Origin: Bacteroidaceae bacterium
GTDB taxonomy: Bacteria > Bacteroidota > Bacteroidia > Bacteroidales > Bacteroidaceae
Direction: 5' to 3'
Assembly: GCA_024697945.1 (NCBI GenBank)
Contig: JAILRU010000024.1
Span: forward strand, 1 to 55,129
DNA: 55,129 nt
Part shown: one piece after another, positions 18,244-25,126 of the stretch
How the letters are laid out: every line of letters begins with the position of its first letter
How positions within the stretch are numbered: position 1 is the stretch's first letter
The notes under the pieces: model-generated
Seen by the model: only the letters and a program-made list of their open reading frames with translations
What the model was told of the DNA's origin: nothing
The model's database searches: none
Made by a program: the position numbers and the translations under genes

Positions 18244-20169
18244 GTGAATCACGGATTTGTCAAAGTAGCATCAGCCATTCCCTTGGTGAGGGTTGCTGAC
18301 TGCATGTATAATGTAGAGCAGATTGAGTCGCTCGTCATCCAGGCCGAGGGTAAGGGCACAGAAATCATCTGCTTGCCGGAACTCTCGCTGACGGGCTATT
18401 CCTGCGGCGACCTGTTCGGGCAGCAACTCCTGCTCGACGAGGCCGAGATGGCGCTCATCCAACTGATGAACGTCACCCGTAGCCTCGACATCATAAGCAT
18501 TATCGGCCTGCCGGTACCCTATCGTGGTGCGTTGCTGAACTGTGCTGCCGTTGTCCAGAGGGGCAAGATACTCGGCCTGGTGCCGAAGACATATCTTCCA
18601 AACTACAAGGAGTTTTACGAGAAGCGCTGGTTCCAGAGCGGGGCCGACGTGCCCGAGGGTACGGTGCTCATCTGCGGACAGCAGGTCAAGGTCAGCACGA
18701 ATCTCCTCTTCTCGACACCATCCTGTGTGTTCGGTGTGGAGCTTTGCGAAGACCTCTGGGCACCTGTTCCGCCCAGCTCAAGACTCACCCTGATGGGGGC
18801 GGACATCATCTTCAACCTCAGCGCCGACACCGACGCAGTGGGGAAGTATGCCTACCTGCAGAGTCTCATTGCCCAGCAGAGCGCCCGCTGCATCTGCGGA
18901 TACGTATTCAGCGGCTGCGGTTTCGGCGAAAGCACTCAGGACGTTGTCTTCAGCGGCAAGGGAATCATATACGAGAACGGCATCATGCTGGTCGAGGCAA
19001 AGCGCCATCAGTTCACGCCGCAGATGCTCGAGGCAGAGATTGACGTGGAACGACTGCGAAATGCTCGTCGAATGAATACCACCTTCGCCTCATGCGCTAC
19101 GCAGAACGAGGGACAATGCACGACGGTCATTACCGAGCGTGTCCCAGCCCGTCCCTTCTCCTTGACGCGCATCATCGACCCGCACCCGTTCGTTCCCACA
19201 GGGAAGCGGCTCGACGAACGCTGCCAAGAAATCTTCGACATTCAAACTGAAGGTTTAGCGAAGCGCATACAGCACACTGGAACACAAACCGTTGTACTTG
19301 GCATCAGCGGGGGACTAGACAGCACGCTTGCCCTACTTGTCTGCGTCAGCGCCTTTGACAAACTCGAAATGAACCGCCGCGGTATCGTGGGCATCACGAT
19401 GCCTGGATTTGGCACTACGGACCGCACGTACACCAATGCTGTCAACCTCATGAAGCTGCTGGGCATCACAATCCGCGAAATCAGCATCAAGGAGGCCTGC
19501 CTCAAGCATTTTGCCGACCTCGGACACGACCCGGAACAGCACGACACAACCTACGAGAACGGACAAGCCCGCGAGCGGACACAGATTCTCATGGATGCTG
19601 CCAACCAGATGAACGGTTTCGTCGTTGGTACAGGCGACCTCAGCGAGCTGGCACTGGGATGGGCAACCTACAATGGCGACCACATGTCAATGTACGGCGT
19701 CAATGCATCCGTTCCCAAGACGCTGGTGCGCCATTTGGTAAGCTGGGTGGCTGAGCGAACCAAGGACGAGAGCACTCGACAGACGCTCCTCGACATTGTC
19801 GATACGCCCATAAGCCCTGAACTGACACCTGCAGACGACCAGGGAAACATCGCACAGAAGACCGAGGAGCTCGTGGGCCCCTACGAGTTGCACGACTTCT
19901 TCCTCTACTACCTCCTGCGCTGGGGTTTCCGCCCTGCCAAGATATACCTGCTGGCGCGGCAAGCCTTCGGACAGGCCTACGACGACGCCACCATCCGGAA
20001 GTGGCTACGTGTCTTCTGCCGCCGTTTCTTCGCCCAGCAGTTCAAGCGCAGCTGTCTGCCTGACGGTCCCAAGGTGGGAAGCTGCAGCCTCAGCCCCCGA
20101 GGCGACTGGCGCATGCCAAGCGACGCCTCCCCCACCCTCTGGCTTCGCGAGTGCGACGAGCTGGGATAG
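18244..20169 (+). CDS. nadE: Glutamine-dependent NAD+ synthetase
   Basis: 641 aa from a GTG start (MNHGFVKVASAIP), chosen because the conserved family start begins here and the GTG is 32 bases after htpG. The N-terminal nitrilase-type glutaminase (1-280) has the Glu-Lys-Cys triad: LPELSLTGYSCGDLF, PKTYLPNYKEFYEKRWF, and FGVELCEDLWAP. The C-terminal synthetase (310-640) has the PP-loop LGISGGLDSTLALL, VGTGDLSELALGW and NASVPKTLV. The enzyme makes NAD+ from deamido-NAD+ using glutamine. It is last in the stress/repair cluster; direct coupling to htpG is not shown. Confidence 0.96.
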   Translation: MNHGFVKVASAIPLVRVADCMYNVEQIESLVIQAEGKGTEIICLPELSLTGYSCGDLFGQQLLLDEAEMALIQLMNVTRSLDIISIIGLPVPYRGALLNCAAVVQRGKILGLVPKTYLPNYKEFYEKRWFQSGADVPEGTVLICGQQVKVSTNLLFSTPSCVFGVELCEDLWAPVPPSSRLTLMGADIIFNLSADTDAVGKYAYLQSLIAQQSARCICGYVFSGCGFGESTQDVVFSGKGIIYENGIMLVEAKRHQFTPQMLEAEIDVERLRNARRMNTTFASCATQNEGQCTTVITERVPARPFSLTRIIDPHPFVPTGKRLDERCQEIFDIQTEGLAKRIQHTGTQTVVLGISGGLDSTLALLVCVSAFDKLEMNRRGIVGITMPGFGTTDRTYTNAVNLMKLLGITIREISIKEACLKHFADLGHDPEQHDTTYENGQARERTQILMDAANQMNGFVVGTGDLSELALGWATYNGDHMSMYGVNASVPKTLVRHLVSWVAERTKDESTRQTLLDIVDTPISPELTPADDQGNIAQKTEELVGPYELHDFFLYYLLRWGFRPAKIYLLARQAFGQAYDDATIRKWLRVFCRRFFAQQFKRSCLPDGPKVGSCSLSPRGDWRMPSDASPTLWLRECDELG

Positions 20170-20170
20170 A

Positions 20171-20260
20171 ATAACATCGAATTATCGAAATCTCGTAACA
20201 TTGAAATGTCGAAATCTCGGAATAACGAAATAACGAAATAACGAAATATCATAATAAAAA
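20171..20260. repeat. Short tandem words (CGAAATAA / CGAAATCTCG) before gdhA
   Basis: The gap consists of imperfect iterations: ATCGAAATCTCGTAACATTG, GTCGAAATCTCG, then three AATAACGAA units. No TAnnTTTG box was found, so gdhA's promoter is unclear. Confidence 0.5.
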
Positions 20261-20279
20261 AAACTAACAGCAATTAACC

Positions 20280-21617
20280 ATGAACGTTGAGAAAATCATG
20301 CAAGGCCTGGAGCAGAAGCATCCGGGCGAAAGGGAGTACCTCCAGGCAGTCCGCGAAGTGTTGGAATCCATCAAGGACGTCTATGAGCAGCATCCCGAAT
20401 TCGAGAAAGCAAAGATTGTGGAGCGCATCGTAGAGCCCGAGCGCATCATCACATTCCGTGTGCCCTGGGTCGATGACAAGGGCGAAGTACAGGTCAACAT
20501 CGGTTATCGCGTACAATTCAACAGCGCAATCGGTCCCTACAAGGGCGGACTCCGCTTCCACGCCTCCGTGAACCTCTCCATCCTTAAGTTCCTCGGCTTC
20601 GAGCAGACCTTCAAGAACGCGCTCACCACACTGCCAATGGGCGGCGGCAAGGGCGGCTCAGACTTCTCACCGCGTGGCAAGAGCGACGCAGAGATTATGC
20701 GCTTTTGCCAGGCATTCATGATGGAGCTATACAAGGTCATCGGTCCCGATGTCGATGTGCCGGCAGGCGATATCGGTGTAGGCGGACGCGAAATAGGTTA
20801 CCTCTTCGGCATGTACAAGAAGCTCACCACCCAGTTCCACGCCGCCACGCTAACGGGCAAGGGCCTCGAATGGGGCGGCAGCATTCTCCGTCCGGAGGCA
20901 ACGGGCTTCGGAGCACTCTACTTCGTCAACCAGATGATGCAGACCCACGGACTCGACATCAAAGGCAAGACGGTAGCTCTCAGCGGATTCGGAAACGTGG
21001 CATGGGGAGCAGCAAAGAAGGCAACCGAACTCGGAGCGAAAGTCATTACTATCAGCGGCCCAGACGGATACATCTACGACCCCGCCGGACTCGACGATGA
21101 GAAGATAGACTACCTGCTCGAACTCCGTGCATGCGGCAACGACATCTGTCAACCCTACGCCGACCAGTTCCCAGGCTCTACCTTCTTTGAGGGAAAGAAA
21201 CCCTGGGAGCAGAAAGCCGACATCTATCTGCCCTGTGCCACACAGAACGAGCTCAACGGCGAGGATGCAGATAAGATTCTGGCCTTCAAACCTCTTTGTG
21301 TCGCCGAGGTCAGCAACATGGGTTGCACCGCCGAGGCTGCCGAGAAGTTCGTTGCAGCGCGTCAGCTCTTCGCCCCCGGCAAGGCTGTAAACGCAGGTGG
21401 CGTGGCAACCTCCGGTCTCGAGATGACGCAAAACTCCATGCGTATCTCCTGGACGGCAGAGGAAGTGGATAAACGCCTCCACCAGATTATGTCAGGTATT
21501 CATGCTCAATGCGTACGGTATGGCCGCGACGGTGACTATGTCAACTACGTCAAGGGTGCCAACATTGCAGGCTTCATGAAGGTTGCAAAGGCCATGCTCG
21601 CACAAGGTATCGTATAA
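20280..21617 (+). CDS. gdhA: NADP-type glutamate dehydrogenase
   Basis: 445 aa, the usual length of hexameric bacterial GDH. The substrate domain contains GPYKGGLRFH, LPMGGGKGGSDFSPRGKS (catalytic and 2-oxoglutarate-binding lysines) and DVPAGDIGVGGREIGYL. The Rossmann domain has VALSGFGNVAWGA and PCATQNELNG. It converts 2-oxoglutarate and ammonia to glutamate, the main ammonia-assimilation step in gut Bacteroidetes. Cofactor preference for NADPH is inferred from family resemblance. A strong hairpin follows at 21692-21726. Confidence 0.96.
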   Translation: MNVEKIMQGLEQKHPGEREYLQAVREVLESIKDVYEQHPEFEKAKIVERIVEPERIITFRVPWVDDKGEVQVNIGYRVQFNSAIGPYKGGLRFHASVNLSILKFLGFEQTFKNALTTLPMGGGKGGSDFSPRGKSDAEIMRFCQAFMMELYKVIGPDVDVPAGDIGVGGREIGYLFGMYKKLTTQFHAATLTGKGLEWGGSILRPEATGFGALYFVNQMMQTHGLDIKGKTVALSGFGNVAWGAAKKATELGAKVITISGPDGYIYDPAGLDDEKIDYLLELRACGNDICQPYADQFPGSTFFEGKKPWEQKADIYLPCATQNELNGEDADKILAFKPLCVAEVSNMGCTAEAAEKFVAARQLFAPGKAVNAGGVATSGLEMTQNSMRISWTAEEVDKRLHQIMSGIHAQCVRYGRDGDYVNYVKGANIAGFMKVAKAMLAQGIV

Positions 21618-21691
21618 CAACCCAGATTAATCTTTAATCCCTTATTCACTTTTTCCAAAATCCCCCGAAAACGATAAACGATAAAAACGAT

Positions 21692-21726
21692 AAATTGGGG
21701 TTCCCCTTTGTGGAGAGCCCCAATTT
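21692..21726. terminator. gdhA terminator
   Basis: AAATTGGGG (21692-21700) pairs with CCCCAATTT (21718-21726), followed by TCTTTATT. It abuts the left arm of the inverted repeat. Confidence 0.7.
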
Positions 21727-21746
21727 TCTTTATTCATAGCTGCTAA

Positions 21747-21866
21747 TTAATATCTGCCAGCTCGATGTTTGTCTATACATGAATATTTGCGATGACCTCT
21801 TCCTAGGTTGTCGCATTTGCGACCATATTTTTTTTCGTCCTCTATCTTCTTGCTTTTCTTTGCCAT
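21747..21866 (-). CDS. Possible 39-aa basic peptide inside the inverted repeat
   Basis: ATG at 21866 to TAA at 21747: begins MAKKSKKIEDEKKYGRKCDN, then LGRGHRKYSCIDKHRAGRY. It is strongly basic with two cysteines. I recognise no family. The same DNA holds a small GTCGCA-TT-TGCGAC hairpin, so the open frame could be incidental to a structural or repeat sequence. Confidence 0.3.
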   Translation of the reverse strand: MAKKSKKIEDEKKYGRKCDNLGRGHRKYSCIDKHRAGRY

Positions 21867-22086
21867 ATCCTATTTCGCAATTTGCGTGACAAGCATAATA
21901 GCAAGTGATTGATATGCAAGTTGTTAATTAGATTGTTTTCCCAAAAATCGTTTTTATCGTTTATCGTTTCTGGGGGGTGCGAGAAGCGTCCCTATTAATA
22001 ATGTATGATTATATATTTTAAAAATTAATAATGTATTAATAAAAACATTTTCTACCCCCCTATTACAATGGCCCCCGTGAAATGCC

Positions 22087-22110
22087 CCGAAAACGATAAA
22101 AACGATAAAT
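22087..22110 (+). repeat. Third, shorter copy of the ACGATAA repeat
   Basis: CCCGAAAACGATAAAAACGA followed by TAAA repeats the left arm at 21665-21694, with the same C-run before it, but lacks one ACGATAA unit. Confidence 0.55.
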
Positions 22111-22193
22111 TTCTATAAATTGACTGAAAACGCAACTGTTGCGCTAAAGTACGAATTTGGGATTTATTTTTGGAGAACGCCGCATTATCGTCG

Positions 22194-22201
22194 TATCTTT
22201 G
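22194..22201 (+). promoter_or_regulatory. Orphan -7 box (TATCTTTG)
   Basis: A perfect TATCTTTGCAC box on the plus strand, with a TTG about 22 bases upstream, but no plus-strand gene follows: the next real gene is the minus-strand GH97. It may drive a small RNA or be the remnant of a lost gene. Confidence 0.45.
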
Positions 22202-22229
22202 CACCGTCGGACGTCGAATGATGGCCCAA

Positions 22230-22310
22230 TGACCCCAACCTCTCTCTAAAGAGAGAGCCACTGGAGTCCCTCCGGAGCCCCTCTGAAGTCCCTCTGGAGT
22301 CCCTCTGTAA
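22230..22310. repeat. REP-like hairpin plus GGAGTCCCTCT repeats
   Basis: GACCCCAACC precedes a hairpin CTCTCTC (22240-22246) - TAAA - GAGAGAG (22251-22257). After it come four imperfect copies of GGAGTCCCTCT (22264-22308). The GACC..CCAACC-plus-hairpin layout matches the REP-like unit at 34066-34100. Confidence 0.5.
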
Positions 22311-22460
22311 CCTAGGAAACAAAATCCTCAGCAGAGACGACAAAAGAAAGACAGACAGAACTCCGAGGTGGTCAGATAAAGCCCAGGGAAACGGCCAAAT
22401 TAAAAGTTGAAACGGTAAAACGGTGAAAAGGTAAAAATGAAAAGTGAAAAATTGAAAAGC
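22311..22460. other. Non-coding A-rich spacer downstream of GH97
   Basis: I see no gene here. From about 22399 it consists of GAAAAGTGAAAAATTGAAAA-type words, the reverse complement of the TTTTCAC words found before the AICAR formyltransferase gene and after serB. A plus-strand reading frame that starts in it is antisense to GH97 and is not a gene. Confidence 0.5.
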
Positions 22461-24971
22461 TCAGTGAGACAGTTTTTTCTGTCCGTTCTCTATGTATATT
22501 CCCTGGGCGGGTTTGCTGAGGCGTTGGCCCAAGAGATTGTATATCCCATTTGTCCCCTGTACTCCGTCATTCAAACCCACAGGCTTGCCGATACCGTTCA
22601 CCTCATCGTCGCTGAGGACAGGATGGATGGTGATGCGGTCGAAGTTCGGTCCCCACAGGTCATCAAAGGCTTGGATAGTGACGGTGTTCTTCGAGCCCTC
22701 GTTCAGCGTGACGGGAATCATCATCCACGACATGCCCTCTGGGTTCCATGTGCTTGTGCAGTCGCCGTTGCTGAGGAAGCGAATGGTGTCGCCTATCTGT
22801 ACGTCGTTGACGAAAAGCTTGGCGGGACGCGTATCCTTCGAGATGTAGTAGAGGGTCAGTATGTAATCGCCTGTATGGGTAGCCTTGACGCGATTGAACT
22901 GTATTTTGGCTCCCAGACCGACATCGCCAACAAACCCGCCTCCCGAAGCATGGAGTGCGTCGTATTCCTTGCGCTTGGCATTGCCAGAGAGGACGGTGTT
23001 GTTTGCCTCTGCCTCGTAGGTCGTGCGCTCCAGGGGAATATCGAGATTGTGGTCGGGAGAGATCTGAATCAGGAAGCCGCCTTCGCTGAGTTCCTTGATG
23101 CTGAGCGTCTTGTCCTTGGTGACTTGTTTCTTCTCGAACTTCAGTTCGCTGCGGCAGGAGCCGTCACGATAGATATAGGCCGTATAGGTGGTCCCTTCCT
23201 CCAGGAAGTCCAGCTTCAGACGGCAGTTGCGTTCGCTGACTGTGATACCCGACACCCACCAGTCGGAGCCCTTACGACGGGCAACGGTGGCAAATTTCGT
23301 CGGGTTGCCCTCGAGGAGCAGGCTCTCGTCCCAGGCAGCGGGCAGTCGCTTCATGATATCGCGTCCGATGAAGTAACGGAGGTTCTGAGGGCACTCGGCG
23401 ATATGAACGATTCCGCTCTCAAAGAGCGTCGTCAGCGCCAGGTGATGGCCTTGGCTGCGCTGGGTGAGGATGCTGCCCCTCCAAGTGGCGAAATCGCCGG
23501 GCGTGAAGTCCATCGCCCCTACCACATTACGGGTGAAGAGCACGTCGAGATGGTGCTGGGCTGTATTTTTCTTGGGATTCCAGAACTGCTGCTCGCCGCC
23601 GTAGATTCCTTCCTGCGTCATGAGGTTCGGATAGGTTCGGCGCAGACCGGAGGGACGTGTGCAGCCATGCAGGTTGACATGCATCTTGTACTTGGCTGCC
23701 GTCTTGTAGAGTCGCTCGATGCGAGCCATCGTCTCCTTGGAGTCATCCTCCCAGAAATCGACCTTGACACCCTTGAAGCCCCAGTCGCGGTACTTCTTGA
23801 GTGTCCCGTCCATGTTGTCGTTCGAGAAGGACTGGTTGCTGCTGAGAGTGGCAGTCTGCCAGAGCAGGCAATTGACGCCGCCCGCAGCGGCATCCTTGGT
23901 GAATTTGGGGAACCAGGACGAGCTCCAGCCTGCATCGACGAGATAGTACGACCAACCCATGTCCATAGCCAACTCACAGTGTGCCCACTCGCCATCGTGG
24001 AGCCCTCCGTATGCCTCGCGTATCTCACTCTTGTTGCCGTCCGAGCCGCCCCAGTACCAGGCAGCCACTCCGGGCTTGATCCAGCTGACATCGCTGATGG
24101 TGGTAGGCGGACAGAGGTTCTCGGCCATCGTCGTCTCGAAGATAGCCTTGATGTCACCGCAGACAACCATGCGCCAGGGTGTCTGATACGGGAGCGAACC
24201 GGAAATCTTGTGTGCCTTCTCGGTCGCATAGTCTTTCTTCTGACCCGTCCAGCTATAGGAGAACTCGCCCTTCGTGGGTTCAGCCTTCGTCAATGACGTG
24301 CAGAAGAAGCTGCGGCAGTCTGCTTCGGAGATGAGGAGGTAGTCTTTGCCGTTATAGACCAAGGTGGGAGAGTTGTAGCGGCCGTCGCCAGTATTGACGA
24401 GGGTATTCCAGTCGGTGTAGTTCGTGTAGAGTCCCTCGTAGGGATAGTTGGGGTCGTTGCCGCCCGAGTTGCCAAGGAAGCGGCAGGCTGTGGTGCTGAC
24501 AATGTCGGCCACGCGGATGCGGCTCGCCTCGCTGAAGAGGACGGCAGTTGTATGGTCGCCATACTTGGGAAGGATATAGCGGAAGGCGAAACCATCGTCA
24601 TAGACACGGAACAGGACTTTCAGCTGCCAAGTATCCCTCTGGGTAAGTACGGAGAGCGTGTTGCAATGGTCGCGGTACTGACTGCGCTTGCCCACGGGAA
24701 GGGTGTAGGCATCATCGACCGAGTCGTTGACAGCCTCCACAAGTTCCAAGCCCTCGGTGAGGTCTATCAGAGTTGTGGTCAGTCCGAGTGGCGACTCGCT
24801 GACGATGGTGCGGTCATCACGGCTTACGGTATAGCTGAGCTTTCCCTCAGCAAGGTGAACAATGGCCGTCAAGTGGCCGTCGGGCGATGTCACGTTGAAA
24901 TCGTCGGCACGGAGCTCGACAGCTTGAAACAAAACGGTACATACCAAGAGTGTTTTCGCATGCATTTTCAT
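22461..24971 (-). CDS. GH97 alpha-glycosidase with C-terminal carbohydrate-binding module and T9SS-like tail
   Basis: 836 aa from MKMHAKTLLVCTVLF (signal peptide). Residues about 25-280 are the GH97 N-terminal beta-sandwich (FNVTSPDGHLTAIVHL, VFRVYDDGFAFRY). The barrel follows: WYWGGSDG, YYLVDAGW, GVKVDFWEDD with Asp405 and PNLMTQEGIYGGEQ with Glu454. The KVDF motif suggests the retaining alpha-galactosidase-type branch rather than SusB-type alpha-glucosidase, but this is not certain. Residues about 690-810 look like a CBM35/CBM6-type domain (TTYEAEANNTVLSG, GGGFVGDVG). The end (YNLLGQRLSKPAQGIYIENG) is a T9SS-like C-terminus. The start follows the -7 box at 25003-25010. An alpha-galactosidase would suit galactomannan. 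Confidence 0.88.
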   Translation of the reverse strand: MKMHAKTLLVCTVLFQAVELRADDFNVTSPDGHLTAIVHLAEGKLSYTVSRDDRTIVSESPLGLTTTLIDLTEGLELVEAVNDSVDDAYTLPVGKRSQYRDHCNTLSVLTQRDTWQLKVLFRVYDDGFAFRYILPKYGDHTTAVLFSEASRIRVADIVSTTACRFLGNSGGNDPNYPYEGLYTNYTDWNTLVNTGDGRYNSPTLVYNGKDYLLISEADCRSFFCTSLTKAEPTKGEFSYSWTGQKKDYATEKAHKISGSLPYQTPWRMVVCGDIKAIFETTMAENLCPPTTISDVSWIKPGVAAWYWGGSDGNKSEIREAYGGLHDGEWAHCELAMDMGWSYYLVDAGWSSSWFPKFTKDAAAGGVNCLLWQTATLSSNQSFSNDNMDGTLKKYRDWGFKGVKVDFWEDDSKETMARIERLYKTAAKYKMHVNLHGCTRPSGLRRTYPNLMTQEGIYGGEQQFWNPKKNTAQHHLDVLFTRNVVGAMDFTPGDFATWRGSILTQRSQGHHLALTTLFESGIVHIAECPQNLRYFIGRDIMKRLPAAWDESLLLEGNPTKFATVARRKGSDWWVSGITVSERNCRLKLDFLEEGTTYTAYIYRDGSCRSELKFEKKQVTKDKTLSIKELSEGGFLIQISPDHNLDIPLERTTYEAEANNTVLSGNAKRKEYDALHASGGGFVGDVGLGAKIQFNRVKATHTGDYILTLYYISKDTRPAKLFVNDVQIGDTIRFLSNGDCTSTWNPEGMSWMMIPVTLNEGSKNTVTIQAFDDLWGPNFDRITIHPVLSDDEVNGIGKPVGLNDGVQGTNGIYNLLGQRLSKPAQGIYIENGQKKLSH

Positions 24972-25002
24972 TGTATTATGTATTTTGTTTAGTATTTTAC
25001 CG

Positions 25003-25010
25003 CAAAAATA
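25003..25010 (-). promoter_or_regulatory. -7 box (TATTTTTG) for GH97
   Basis: Minus-strand TATTTTTGCG 32 bases before the chosen ATG (24971); it excludes the longer in-frame start at 25031. Confidence 0.55.
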
Positions 25011-25085
25011 AGAATAATTAAGGAAAAACACGACACGATGGGCATAAACTTATGGCGTTTTGGCAAAAATGACAGATATTTTGAG

Positions 25086-25093
25086 TAATTTTG
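25086..25093 (+). promoter_or_regulatory. -7 box (TAATTTTG) for the LamG/GH43 gene
   Basis: TAATTTTGCCCC, 34 bases before the ATG at 25127. Divergent to the GH97 promoter; the two boxes are about 75 bases apart and may share a regulator. Confidence 0.5.
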
Positions 25094-25126
25094 CCCCCGA
25101 AATACAATATTTAATCCATATAAACC

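Larger units (their letters stand above)
21669..21969. repeat. 23-bp perfect inverted repeat enclosing about 255 bp
   Basis: 21669-21691 and 21947-21969 are exact reverse complements. Each arm is three ACGAT units with A-rich spacers (AAACGAT-AAACGAT-AAAAACGAT) and is preceded on its outer side by a C-run (CCCCCGA / CCCCCCAG). The interior holds a terminator hairpin and a 39-codon minus-strand ORF. The shape is that of a MITE or small non-autonomous mobile unit, or a two-sided protein-binding array. Confidence 0.7.

Noticed and set aside
20171..20260. CRISPR-like array
   Set aside because: The units are short imperfect words without uniform repeats or spacers, and no cas gene is present.
21747..21866. 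Calling the 39-aa ORF a confirmed gene
   Set aside because: Kept only as a low-confidence feature: no promoter box or family was found, and the DNA has its own hairpin and repeat structure.
22437..24296. A 619-codon plus-strand frame opposite GH97
   Set aside because: It is antisense to clear GH97 motifs and has no family pattern; its first codons are spacer words.
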